Shown: piece by piece, positions 53,450 through 62,832 of the stretch | How positions within the stretch are numbered: the stretch's first letter is position 1 | How the letters are laid out: each line of letters opens with the position of its first letter | Assembly: GCA_964405435.1 (NCBI GenBank) | Contig: CAYOOD010000020.1 | Span: 1 to 64,000, forward strand | Direction: 5' to 3' | From: DVEG01 sp964405435 | GTDB taxonomy: Bacteria; Cyanobacteriota; Cyanobacteriia; Cyanobacteriales; Oscillatoriaceae | DNA: 64,000 nucleotides | Notes under the pieces: generated by a model | Seen by the model: only the letters and a program-made list of their open reading frames with translations | Database searches by the model: none | What the model was told of the DNA's origin: nothing | Translations under genes and position numbers: made by a program

Positions 53450-56400
53450 ATGAAAAAGGTTCGTTTTCTGTTCGCAGCGCTGATTCTGGCAGCCGGGGCG
53501 TACTCTCAGGGGCAGTCTCTCGCTCAAACCATCGCACCCGCAGCAGACGGTACTGGCACTCACGTCATCCCCCAAGGGAATCGCTACGATATATCGGGAG
53601 GGCAAACTTCCAGGGATGGGGCGAATCTGTTCCACAGCTTTCAAAAATTTGGCCTTTCTCAGGGGCAAATCGCCAATTTTCTCTCTAACCCCAATATCCG
53701 CAACATTTTGGGAAGGGTAACGGGCGGCGACGCTTCTTATATTAATGGCTTGATTCAGGTGACAGGGGGCAATTCTAACTTATTTTTAATGAATCCCGCC
53801 GGGATCGTATTTGGTCCGAATGCGTCACTCAACGTCCCCGCTGATTTTACCGCAACAACCGCGACAGGGATAGGATTTGGCGGCAAGTGGTTCAACGGAA
53901 TAGGCAATAATAACTGGGCGGAATTGGTGGGAGAGCCAAGTGCATTTGCGTTTGGTTCTCAGCCAGGAGCGATCGCAAATCTCGGCAATTTATCCCTGCA
54001 ACCCGGGCGCAATCTCGCCTTAATCGGCGGCAGCGTTCTCAATGCGGGCACGCTGTCATCTCCGGGGGGAAATATTACCGTCGCAGCGGTTCCGGGTTCG
54101 AGTATGGTTCGCATTTCTCAGCCGGGGCATTTGTTGAGTTTGGAAGTGGGAGCCGGGATTGGGGGATTGGGGGAGGGTTTGGGTTTCAATCCCCCATCTT
54201 TGCCGGAGTTGCTGACAGGTAGTGGGTTGTCTCACGCGAGTCAGGTGCAGGTGAATGGCGACGGAAGCATTCAGCTCGTCGGTTCTCAAATAGCGGTGCC
54301 TGTTGAAACCGGGGTTGCGATCGCATCGGGCACTATCAGTATAACGCAGATTGAGGCAGGAAAACAACCCGGTGCGATCGCAGTTTTGGGCAATAAAGTC
54401 GGTGTAATTGGTGCGAATATCGACGCATCGGGCGTTAATGGTGGGGGCACTGTTTTAATTGGCGGCGATTATCAAGGCAAAGGCACTATTCCCACTGCGT
54501 TATTCACCTTTGTCAGCAGCGACTCGACGATTAAAGCTAATGGGTTTATCTCCCCTTTTTCTACTCAAAGCTCCGGGGCGGGCACGGGGGCACCGCCCCT
54601 ACAATCCACTCAGCACTCAGCACTCAGCACTCAGCACTCTTCAGCCGGCGGGCGCGTTATCGTTTGGGCAGACAAAACCACCGTTTTTCACGGCACCGTC
54701 ACTGCTCGTGGCAGCGATAGGGGCAATGGCGGATTTGTCGAAATATCGGGGAAAGAAAACTTGATTTTCAACGGGCGTGTCGATGTCAGTTCGACTGGGG
54801 GCAGGTGGGGAACTCTGCTGCTCGATCCGAGAAATATTACTATCTCGAATGAGGCAGATACTCAAGGCATAACTGCCGCGTTGCCTGAGATATTTTCAGA
54901 TGAAATAACTGGCGACGTTACCCTGAATGCGGCTACTCTGGAAAATCAGGCGGGGAATATTGTTCTAGAAGCGACTGATAATATTACCATTGAGCCCGGA
55001 GTTTCGCTAAATTTTGTCCCCGGAGGCTCGATTACTCTCACAGCCGATGCCGGCACGCCGGATGGCGTGGGGGCTTTTTCGATGGATGCCTCGCAATCGA
55101 TTACAGCGCCCGGAAGAAATCTCGCAATTTCGGGGGCGAGTGTTACCGTTGGCAGAATTAATACTGCTGCTGATGGCGATGGGGGAAATATTACCCTGAA
55201 TGCCACGGGCGGCAATATTATTACGGGCAATCTGGATGCGCGATCGCTTGCGGCTGGGAAGGGAGGAAACATCACGCTCACTGTCAGCGGAGGAACGGGT
55301 TTTATCAACACAACGGCAGGAGATTTAAACGCGCGATCGCTCTCTGGCAATGGCGGAGAAATCGCCCTTTCTACTGCTAGCGGCGATATCCTCGCGGGCA
55401 ACGTGCTTTCAAATGCTTTGGGGGCAGGAAATGGGGGCAAAATTTCCCTCTCCGTCAGCGGTGAAACCGGCAATATCGACACGAGCGCCGGCACTTTGGC
55501 TTCTAGTTCTCAAACGGGCAATGGCGGAGAAATCGCTCTGTCTGCGGGAGGCGGCAGTATTGTCACGGGCAACCTCCTTTCAGCGGTTATTTCTGGAGCG
55601 GGTACGGGCGGGCAAGTCGCTCTCAGCGTCACCGGAGGAACGGGCGGAATTGATACCCGTGCGGCAGATATCAATGCCAGCTCGAACGAAGGCAACGGCG
55701 GCGCAATTTCTCTCACCTCGACTGGCGGCAACCTTCTCGCGGGCGACTTAAATTCTGTCTCCAATCGGGGGGGGAATGGCGGAAATATTACCCTCCGCGT
55801 CACCCAGGGAACGGGAGCAATTGACACCGGTTCGGGAACGCTCACGGCTAGCTCTTTTTCTGGAAAAGCGGGAGAAATTCAATTAACAACAGCCGGCGGC
55901 AATATTACCACAGGCAACGTGAATGCTCGCTCCACGAATACGGGCACGGGAGGAAATATTGCCCTCGCCGTCACTGAAGGAACGGGTTTTATCGATACCA
56001 GCGCGGGAACTTTAGATGTTAGTTCTCTTTCAGGCAGTGGCGGAAATATCGCACTCTCTGTCACTGGCGGTAATATTATTACGGCTGACTTGAATGCTCG
56101 TTCCCTCGGCGAGGCTGCGGGGGGAAATATTACCCTCAGCGTCAGGGAAGGAACGGGTTTTATTGATACCCGTTTCGGGAGCTTAGATTCTAGTTCGGCG
56201 TCTGGAAATGCCGGAGATATCTCCTTGCAAGCGCCGGAAAGCATTGCCACATCCAGTATTAACGCGAAAGGGTTGCTGGGCACGGGAAATGTCAGCTTCA
56301 CTGGCAATGAAATCGATTTTACCGCGTCGGTAGAAGGCAGCGGAACACTTCTCCTGCAGCCTTTTACCGCCAGCCAAGCGATCGCTCTGGGCGGCGCTGA

Positions 56401-59383
56401 CAATACCCCTGCGTTAGATTTAACTGCTGCCGAATTCGCTCAGCTTCAGGGGTTTAGTTCGGTGACGATTGGGCAACAGGGGGGCACCGGCGCGATCGCA
56501 ATTGGTTCGGCGGGTGCGCTTGATTTGAGACGGCAAAATTTCGATTTAATTTTGCGCGGTGGCGACACTAATTTTTATAATACCATTACCCTGCGCGATC
56601 GCGGAAATTTTAGTTTAAATACGGGTGCGATAACCAGCGCTCCCAGCGGCACAGATATCGCGATCGCGGGCGAGAGCACCCTGGCGCTGCAAGCATCCGG
56701 TTCCGTCGGTACGGCAGACAATCCCTTAGAAACCTCTATCCGTCGCGTCAGCGCTACTGCTACGAATTTATTTCTCAGAAACCGTACCGCCCTCGATTTA
56801 GGGGCTGTGAATATTGCCGGCAATTTAGAAGTGACTGCCCTCAGCGGCAATCTTACAGATACGGGGCCAATTTTCGCCGGCGGTTATGCAAATTTTACCA
56901 CAGGGCAATCGGGAAATGAGATTGTATTAGATAATTTAACCATTCGCGGAGCCATCAGTATCAATACAGCAGGAGCGGGGGGCAATGCCGTGATTGTCAA
57001 TAACGCGCCGCTGATTTTAAATCTCTCGAATGTGGGCGGCAACCTCACCGCCACTGCCAGGAGCGGCGGCATCGTTACTGCTGGAAATATCGCAGCAGGA
57101 GGCGATATTATCCTGACGGGCGATACCTTGGAAATTAACAGCCAGATCGAGGGCAGCGGCAATCTGGTGCTGCAGCCTTTTACGCCGAATAATACGATTA
57201 GCGTCGTGACAAATGCCGCGATCGCGCTCAATAGCAGTCAGGATGTGATTGCAGGAGATATCGAAACGCGCGGGCAAGATATTACCTTGAGCAGTACGAA
57301 TGGCGCAGTCATTGCCGGAAATTTAACCTCAAATGGAGGCGCGATCGCTTTGAGCGCAACCAGCGGCATTCGCGCGGGTACTGTCAACGCGACTGCCGGG
57401 AGCAGAAACGGCAGCGTCAGCCTCTCCACCGCCGCTGGCGACATCGAAGTGCGATCGATAGCGGGCGGCAACGTCGAGATAACAACGCCGAAGTTTTTTA
57501 GAGCCACAGAAGCCCCCGAAGGAATCAGCCTATCAGGCAGCAGCATTGTGATTCGCCACGGCGGGGGAAATGGCGAAACCGTTACACCTTTTACAGTTGG
57601 AGATGCGGCAATTAATGGCACTGCAGGGGCGATTTCCGCCGGGAGCGATCGCCTAGCCACAGGCACTTTTTCCCGCTCCTACAGCATCGGGCAAATTCAA
57701 ATCATCACCCCCGAACCGCAGGAAGAAAATACGCCGCCTGACAGCACGGCAGGTGAAACAACTGATGAAACAGCGGTTGAGAGCGCGCCCGCCAACAACA
57801 CAGGTATTGAAACTCCCATTCCCAGCACCACAGTCGAGGCAACGCCCCCGGTTGAAGCGCTGCCCGCCAATCCCCAACCCGCCCCACTGACACCCGCACC
57901 CTCGCCATCGGCTGCACCGCCGCCCGTGGCAGTCGCAACCGCAGCAGCACCGCCTGCGAACAATCCGCCGACAACAAGCCAAGCGCCGGCAGCACCCCCG
58001 CCATCGGCTGCACCGCCGCCGGATTTTAGCGGCGCTGTCACAGACTTGCAAGCCACCGCCAGATCGTTGGCAGACGGCACTCGGGAACGCACGCTCCAAA
58101 GCATCAACCAGCCAGTTCTTGCAGATTTTTCCCGCGACAACATCCAGCGGCTGCTAGATAGCGGCAAAGTGGCGGAGGCAGTCTCGTCGATCGAAGGCTC
58201 CTACAGCCAAGAAATCGAAGCATATATCGGTCATGCTGGGCAGAGCAAGCCGCAATCGTTCCCCCAGATTCAGCAACAACTGCGCGATATAGAAACGCAA
58301 ATCGGGATTAAATCGGGGATTATCTACGTCTTCAGCCGCCCGCAGCAATTGGACGTTATGTTAGTTTCCCCCAACGGCGAACCCATTTACAAAAAGTTGC
58401 CGGAAGCATCCAGAGCCAAGGTGTTGCAGGTGGCGGACGAGTTCCGCAGTCAAATCATCGACCCCCGAAAACTGGGCAGCACCAGCTATCAGGCGAGCGC
58501 CCGACAGCTCTATCAGTGGATCGTTGCGCCTTTGGAAAAAGATTTAGAAAGCCAGGGAATTACCACGCTGATGTTTTCTTTGGATTCGGGATTGCGGAGC
58601 ATTCCCGCCGCCGCTTTGCATGACGGCGAGAAATTCCTGATTGAAAAATACAGTTTGAGCCTGATTGGCAGTTTCAGTTTGGTCGTCCCCGGCTATAAAT
58701 CGATAAAGGACAGCCAAATTTTAGCGATGGGAGCTTCGGAATTTTCCGATAAGATTTCCTTGCCCGCCGTTCCCGTCGAGTTGAAAACTATCGTCCGGAA
58801 TTTGTGGCCGGGTAAATCTTTTCTCAATAAAGAGTTTACCTTAGATAATTTCCAGAATCAAAGGCGATCGGATAATATTGAAATCATCCACATCGCCACC
58901 CATGCCGAATTTCAGCCCGGAAAATTGGAGAATTCTTATATTCAATTGTGGGATAGAAAATTGCGGCTCGACGAATTGCAGAAACTGGAATGGTACAATC
59001 CGCCAGTCGAGTTATTGGTGCTGAGTGCCTGCCGCACGGCACTGGGAGATAAACAGGCGGAATTGGGTTTTGCGGGATTGGCGGTGCAGGCTGGGGCGCG
59101 CACGGCGATCGCATCTCTGTGGTACGTCAGCGATATCGGCACCCTGGCATTGATGAGCGAATTTTACCACAATCTCCACACCGCACCCATCAAAGCCGAG
59201 GCGCTACGTCTTGCGCAGCTCGCGATGATACGCGGCACCGCGCGGATAGAAAATGACAAGTTAACAGGCTCTAGCGGCACGGTGGCGCTTCCCCCAGAAA
59301 TGGAAGCTTCTTTAAAGAATTATCACCCGCTCCAGCACCCTTATTATTGGTCTGCTTTTACTGCGATCGGTTCCCCGTGGTAA
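53450..59383 (+). CDS. Giant haemagglutinin/CHAT protease protein 3 (1977 aa)
   Basis: The shortest array member. From the ATG at 53450 (MKKVRFLFAALILAAG) it has a signal peptide, a TPS domain almost identical to those of its neighbours, a beta-helix of about 1000 residues built from GTGFIDT/GGNI(I/T)T(A/G) units, the cap module near 57545, a Pro/Ala-rich linker (57715-58020) and a CHAT domain. The catalytic pair is His (codon 58901, HIATHA) and Cys (codon 59030, SACRTA), again 43 residues apart. A run of about 30 residues with STQHSALSTQHS (54557-54643) is a captured intergenic repeat. A GTG at 53438 is an unlikely alternative start. The end SAFTAIGSPW is shared with protein 2. Confidence 0.9.
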   Translation: MKKVRFLFAALILAAGAYSQGQSLAQTIAPAADGTGTHVIPQGNRYDISGGQTSRDGANLFHSFQKFGLSQGQIANFLSNPNIRNILGRVTGGDASYINGLIQVTGGNSNLFLMNPAGIVFGPNASLNVPADFTATTATGIGFGGKWFNGIGNNNWAELVGEPSAFAFGSQPGAIANLGNLSLQPGRNLALIGGSVLNAGTLSSPGGNITVAAVPGSSMVRISQPGHLLSLEVGAGIGGLGEGLGFNPPSLPELLTGSGLSHASQVQVNGDGSIQLVGSQIAVPVETGVAIASGTISITQIEAGKQPGAIAVLGNKVGVIGANIDASGVNGGGTVLIGGDYQGKGTIPTALFTFVSSDSTIKANGFISPFSTQSSGAGTGAPPLQSTQHSALSTQHSSAGGRVIVWADKTTVFHGTVTARGSDRGNGGFVEISGKENLIFNGRVDVSSTGGRWGTLLLDPRNITISNEADTQGITAALPEIFSDEITGDVTLNAATLENQAGNIVLEATDNITIEPGVSLNFVPGGSITLTADAGTPDGVGAFSMDASQSITAPGRNLAISGASVTVGRINTAADGDGGNITLNATGGNIITGNLDARSLAAGKGGNITLTVSGGTGFINTTAGDLNARSLSGNGGEIALSTASGDILAGNVLSNALGAGNGGKISLSVSGETGNIDTSAGTLASSSQTGNGGEIALSAGGGSIVTGNLLSAVISGAGTGGQVALSVTGGTGGIDTRAADINASSNEGNGGAISLTSTGGNLLAGDLNSVSNRGGNGGNITLRVTQGTGAIDTGSGTLTASSFSGKAGEIQLTTAGGNITTGNVNARSTNTGTGGNIALAVTEGTGFIDTSAGTLDVSSLSGSGGNIALSVTGGNIITADLNARSLGEAAGGNITLSVREGTGFIDTRFGSLDSSSASGNAGDISLQAPESIATSSINAKGLLGTGNVSFTGNEIDFTASVEGSGTLLLQPFTASQAIALGGADNTPALDLTAAEFAQLQGFSSVTIGQQGGTGAIAIGSAGALDLRRQNFDLILRGGDTNFYNTITLRDRGNFSLNTGAITSAPSGTDIAIAGESTLALQASGSVGTADNPLETSIRRVSATATNLFLRNRTALDLGAVNIAGNLEVTALSGNLTDTGPIFAGGYANFTTGQSGNEIVLDNLTIRGAISINTAGAGGNAVIVNNAPLILNLSNVGGNLTATARSGGIVTAGNIAAGGDIILTGDTLEINSQIEGSGNLVLQPFTPNNTISVVTNAAIALNSSQDVIAGDIETRGQDITLSSTNGAVIAGNLTSNGGAIALSATSGIRAGTVNATAGSRNGSVSLSTAAGDIEVRSIAGGNVEITTPKFFRATEAPEGISLSGSSIVIRHGGGNGETVTPFTVGDAAINGTAGAISAGSDRLATGTFSRSYSIGQIQIITPEPQEENTPPDSTAGETTDETAVESAPANNTGIETPIPSTTVEATPPVEALPANPQPAPLTPAPSPSAAPPPVAVATAAAPPANNPPTTSQAPAAPPPSAAPPPDFSGAVTDLQATARSLADGTRERTLQSINQPVLADFSRDNIQRLLDSGKVAEAVSSIEGSYSQEIEAYIGHAGQSKPQSFPQIQQQLRDIETQIGIKSGIIYVFSRPQQLDVMLVSPNGEPIYKKLPEASRAKVLQVADEFRSQIIDPRKLGSTSYQASARQLYQWIVAPLEKDLESQGITTLMFSLDSGLRSIPAAALHDGEKFLIEKYSLSLIGSFSLVVPGYKSIKDSQILAMGASEFSDKISLPAVPVELKTIVRNLWPGKSFLNKEFTLDNFQNQRRSDNIEIIHIATHAEFQPGKLENSYIQLWDRKLRLDELQKLEWYNPPVELLVLSACRTALGDKQAELGFAGLAVQAGARTAIASLWYVSDIGTLALMSEFYHNLHTAPIKAEALRLAQLAMIRGTARIENDKLTGSSGTVALPPEMEASLKNYHPLQHPYYWSAFTAIGSPW
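54557..54643 (+). repeat. Intergenic-type repeat inserted in frame in CHAT gene 3
   Basis: A CGGGGCGGGCACGGGGGCAC palindromic stretch and four TCAGCAC heptamers (54609-54639) interrupt a region that in genes 1 and 2 reads directly from a DAxxxGSGG block to VIVWAD. The heptamers are the same as those in the spacer at 28341-28410. The reading frame is kept. Confidence 0.8.
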
Positions 59384-59404
59384 GAGTTTGTGCTGTAATG
59401 ATTT

Positions 59405-59436
59405 AGAAACCCGGATTCTTTAAGAAGCCGGGTTTC
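59405..59436 (+). terminator. Hairpin after the CHAT array, possible terminator
   Basis: AGAAACCCGG (59405-59414) and CCGGGTTTCT (59427-59436) form a strong stem with a small inner stem. It starts about 21 bases after the stop of CHAT gene 3. There is no T-run, so termination is inferred from position and stability; such AGAAACCCGG hairpins are also dispersed repeats in cyanobacteria. Confidence 0.5.
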
Positions 59437-59464
59437 TGACTGAAACCTGCTATATAGACTCTCG

Positions 59465-59590
59465 GACGTTCCCGGAAGCATCCCGTTTTTGTAAAAGGGA
59501 AAAAATTTGTCTGTTCAATTCCCTCCCCCCCTCTCTCCCTCCCCCCCTCGGCTTTTATGCAAAAGTGGGATGCTCCCGAGGTTCCCTCCG
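59465..59590. repeat. Imperfect inverted repeat with GGAAGCATCCC ends
   Basis: The left part (TCCCGGAAGCATCCCGTTTTT, near 59470-59492) and the right part (near 59555-59585, AAAAGTGGGATGCTCCCG) are imperfectly complementary, enclosing a C/T-rich centre. The same end sequence surrounds the palindrome at 15633-15708. Confidence 0.5.
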
Positions 59591-59630
59591 TGCCATTCAA
59601 TTTCTTTTGCCTACTTGCCGCCAACTGCTG

Positions 59631-61367
59631 CTAAAATCCCAAATCCGATTTGGCGGATTCTGCTGCTTTCAGTACCGCCTCAGTTGGCATCGTTTCCCAG
59701 TCGGTATCGCCGATATCCTGATAGAATTTTTCGTCATAGGGGCGAGTCTGCACGACAACGGGCATCGGTACGGCGTGCCCGAGAATCAGGGCTTGTTGCT
59801 TGGAATCCAGTTTTGCCAAAACCGATCGCAGACTTTGCCCGCCGGAAACGCCGGTGAAAATGGCGTCGATGTCTTTGTCGTCGTTGAGCAGGGCGGTGAT
59901 GCGGGTGCCGATTTGTGACATCACTTCGTTATCAATGCCCGACGGGCGCTGATCGACAATTAACAGGGTGACGAAATACTTGCGCATTTCCCGCGCGATC
60001 GTGCCGAAAATGGTCGATCGCACCGTCGCCGGATCGAGAAAGCGGTGCGCTTCTTCGATGGTAATCACTAACTGCCTCGGACGATCGCTCGGATTTTTCG
60101 TCTGCAAAAACTTCTCGGCTTTCTGTACATAGCTGCCGTGAATCCGCCGGGAAATCATATTCGTTGCCAGCATGTAGGAGAGCATGTTCGCCTGAGAGCC
60201 GAACTCGATGACGATGTGCTTCCCGGCATCGAGGGAATCCAAAATCTGACCGATATAATTCTTCGGGCTGGTATTGCGCATGTACTTGAGATCGTCGAGG
60301 CGCATGAGCTTCCGCTGCAGCGCCATAATCGAGGCTTTATTCCCCCGCTTCTCGTCGCAAAAGTCTTGAATTTCTTGATTGTCCATGCTCAGGAGTTGGG
60401 TAATCCACGATTTCCCGTATTCGTTGCGCAGGATGATCGCATTTTCGATCGCCGCATCGGAAAGATTTAACTCCCGCTGCACGAGGGCGATATCTTCCAC
60501 CTCAATTTGATCGTAGCTGAGATACAATTCCTGAGCGTCGCGCACGCCCCGGCGTCGGGTGGAAGCCGGATCGAGAGTATAAATCTCTACTTGTCCGGGA
60601 AATAGCTGGCGCAACCCTTTTACCATGTTCAGTTGCTTGCCTTCGGTGGTGGCTTCCCAGCCGTACTCCGAGTGCATGTCAAAAATCAAATTCACTGCTG
60701 CCCGCTTTTTGATGACACCAGACAGCAGCAACCGCGTCAGAAAAGATTTGCCGGTTCCCGACTTGCCGAAAACGCCGTTACTGCGTTCGACGAAGCGATC
60801 GAGATCGATGCACACCGGCACTTCCATATCGAGGGGTTTGCCGATCGCGAAATTGCGGCGGTGGGGATCGTCTTCCCAGCCAAATACAGAGCGAAAATCC
60901 CGTTCGCTGGCGTCAAAGACTTGCGAGAAGTGCCGGGGAATGGTTTTGACCGGCATCAAGTCCATTGGTTCGCTGCTTTGCGCCTGAAACGATGCCGCGC
61001 CATTGCCGTCTGCTTGCTGGGTTTTTGCCGATTTGGCGGCGGCAGGAAAAGCGGCGGCGGATTTTTCAGGCTCGGGGGTGAGCATCAGCATCGGCGTCAG
61101 GCTGATGGTGCCGTAAGTGCCGCTGCCGGCGAGCACTGCTTGCATGAACTCGTCCTCCGGCAGGGGCGGATTGGCGAGGATGCGCTGGCTGGAGGTTCCC
61201 AAGCAAACGTCAGTGAGCATACAAAAGAAGTGCGATCGCGCCCCGCGCACGACCATAAATTTACCGACGCGCATCTCTTCTACGGAGACGTCGGGATGCA
61301 ATCGCACTTCGAGTCCTTGACTGAGGGAACCTTGTATGACGGAACCCAAGGGCTTATCTGATTTCAT
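59631..61367 (-). CDS. HerA/DUF87-type P-loop ATPase (578 aa)
   Basis: This soluble motor ATPase is related to HerA and VirB4-like DNA translocases. An N-terminal HAS-barrel-like region (about 1-95) is followed by an Ala/Gln-rich linker (about 100-135) and the ATPase core. Walker A is GKSGTGKS at 201-208, Walker B is in LVITIEEAHRFL near 425, and the DQRPSGID...QIGTRI block near 460-480 is typical of this family. HerA homologues usually pair with NurA nuclease in DNA-end processing or act in defence modules; no NurA is visible here. It stands alone on the minus strand after the CHAT array. Confidence 0.85.
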   Translation of the reverse strand: MKSDKPLGSVIQGSLSQGLEVRLHPDVSVEEMRVGKFMVVRGARSHFFCMLTDVCLGTSSQRILANPPLPEDEFMQAVLAGSGTYGTISLTPMLMLTPEPEKSAAAFPAAAKSAKTQQADGNGAASFQAQSSEPMDLMPVKTIPRHFSQVFDASERDFRSVFGWEDDPHRRNFAIGKPLDMEVPVCIDLDRFVERSNGVFGKSGTGKSFLTRLLLSGVIKKRAAVNLIFDMHSEYGWEATTEGKQLNMVKGLRQLFPGQVEIYTLDPASTRRRGVRDAQELYLSYDQIEVEDIALVQRELNLSDAAIENAIILRNEYGKSWITQLLSMDNQEIQDFCDEKRGNKASIMALQRKLMRLDDLKYMRNTSPKNYIGQILDSLDAGKHIVIEFGSQANMLSYMLATNMISRRIHGSYVQKAEKFLQTKNPSDRPRQLVITIEEAHRFLDPATVRSTIFGTIAREMRKYFVTLLIVDQRPSGIDNEVMSQIGTRITALLNDDKDIDAIFTGVSGGQSLRSVLAKLDSKQQALILGHAVPMPVVVQTRPYDEKFYQDIGDTDWETMPTEAVLKAAESAKSDLGF

Positions 61368-61567
61368 GCCAAAACTCGCTCAATCCTTCTTTTAGCTAGT
61401 CTCAGGCTGAAGTTTGGTTTCAGACTGGGAATGTGAACCGTTCTATCCGCGATCGATTCGCAGTGAGGGGTGCAGTCTTCTTTATTTTATTTATAGCGTT
61501 AAAGCGATCGCGGCGATCGGGCTTTTTGCCAGAGAAAAAGCCAAAGGAAAGGAGCGAACGGCGGCGC

Positions 61568-62362
61568 TCAGTCGATTTGTATCGAAGTCGGACTTCCGGC
61601 AGGCGCGGTATTGATGGCACTCAAGGGTTTGCGGTAGTCCGCGTAGAGGCGATCGCGCCAGCTAAAGAACGGCGCATAGATGTAATTGTCGGCAATCCCC
61701 GGCACGCCTTTGCCCCGCAGCGCTTCCGGCAAGTCCAAATAAGCGCCTTCTGGGAACTTCAGCAACATCGACAGCCCAGCAACGGCAAAATCCGCGAGGG
61801 TGGGTTTGTCTCCCACCAGATAGGGGCTGTCTTCCAAAATCAAGCAAAGGGCTTCCAAATTTTGCTTGATGGCGTCCATTGCGGCATTGACCTCCGTTGG
61901 CCCAGATCCCAAGCCCATGCCCAGGGTTTTCAGCAACTCGGACGGTACGGATTGGACGAGGGTTTTGAGAAAATCGGGCGTTTGTGCGGGCAACAAAGCG
62001 CCGCGCAGGTTGGCGTCTTGGCTGAGTCCGCTGTAGAGGACGGCTCGGCTTTTCATGCCGATGGATTCGTCCGCCCATTCTTCCATGAGCAAGCACAGCC
62101 CTCGCTGTTTGGGATCGGTGGGGATGAGGGGCGGATCGGGATATTGCTGGTCTAGATATTTGGCGATCGCTGTGGAATCGGCGACGACGATATTGCCGTC
62201 TTTGAGTACCGGCACTTGCCGCTGTCCGGATAGCCGGAAGACTTCTAGCTGTCCCACTCCCGGAATCACTTCGATTTTGCGATATTGCAGCCCTTTGTAA
62301 TCCAGAATCAGCCGGACTTTTTCGCTGTATTGAGACAGTTCAAATTGATACAACTCCAGCAT
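61568..62362 (-). CDS. Glutathione S-transferase family protein
   Basis: A thioredoxin-fold N-terminal domain (MLELYQFELSQYSEKVRLIL, with the cis-Pro in RQVPVL and the following DSTAIAKYL helix) is joined to an all-helical C-terminal domain containing PTLADFAVAG, the capping-box motif. Length from the ATG at 62362 is 264 residues, normal for the family. AAGGAGAG before this ATG decides the start; the upstream 59 codons of the longer frame overlap another gene. The first 22 bases overlap the 3' end of the small gene at 62340, so the two are probably co-transcribed and translationally coupled. Substrate unknown. Confidence 0.88.
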   Translation of the reverse strand: MLELYQFELSQYSEKVRLILDYKGLQYRKIEVIPGVGQLEVFRLSGQRQVPVLKDGNIVVADSTAIAKYLDQQYPDPPLIPTDPKQRGLCLLMEEWADESIGMKSRAVLYSGLSQDANLRGALLPAQTPDFLKTLVQSVPSELLKTLGMGLGSGPTEVNAAMDAIKQNLEALCLILEDSPYLVGDKPTLADFAVAGLSMLLKFPEGAYLDLPEALRGKGVPGIADNYIYAPFFSWRDRLYADYRKPLSAINTAPAGSPTSIQID

Positions 62363-62576
62363 CTTGACTCTCCTTGCCATTGTTGAGGTTCTTAGAGATC
62401 GCTTGCCAAACGGCTGTAAAAATTGCCTCAATCGGTTTGTCCCGCTTTTCGGCCCATTCTTCAGCTTTGGCGATCGCGATCGGAATCGCCTTGCCCCGAT
62501 CGTAGTCTCTCTCTTCCAGCAGTGCATTGGCAATCTCAATGGCTCGTCCCCGTACCTCTGGCGCGAGGTTTTTCAT
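62340..62576 (-). CDS. Small conserved protein (78 aa)
   Basis: This short, helical, charged protein begins MKNLAPEVRGRAIEIANALL and continues with RGKAIPIAIAKAEEWAEKRD. The pattern EVRxxAIEIANALLEE...AIAIAxAEEWA is one I remember from small conserved bacterial proteins without an assigned function. It is upstream of, and overlaps by about 23 bases, the glutathione S-transferase gene, suggesting one transcript. Confidence 0.7.
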   Translation of the reverse strand: MKNLAPEVRGRAIEIANALLEERDYDRGKAIPIAIAKAEEWAEKRDKPIEAIFTAVWQAISKNLNNGKESQDAGVVSI

Positions 62577-62832
62577 CGCCGCTGGATAATTTTTTTCGCT
62601 CCAAGGCAGGCATCGCGCTTCCCTCCTGCGCCTGCAAAGCGAGACTCCCCCAGCGCTAGCAGCCTAGGGGAGTTGCATCGATCGCCGCAGTTCTGGCAAG
62701 CCGCCCGGAGCGACAGCAAGCGATCGCCCTGTAGGGAATTCTTGACAATTTATCGGGTTAGCATTTCACCCCTGCCGATCGGGTTGAGGAACTGCTGTCA
62801 ATCAGTTGCGATCGAGATCGAGTGAGAGCCCA

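Noticed and set aside
61433..62155. 240-codon plus-strand frame
   Set aside because: It is antisense to the glutathione S-transferase gene and has no domain features.
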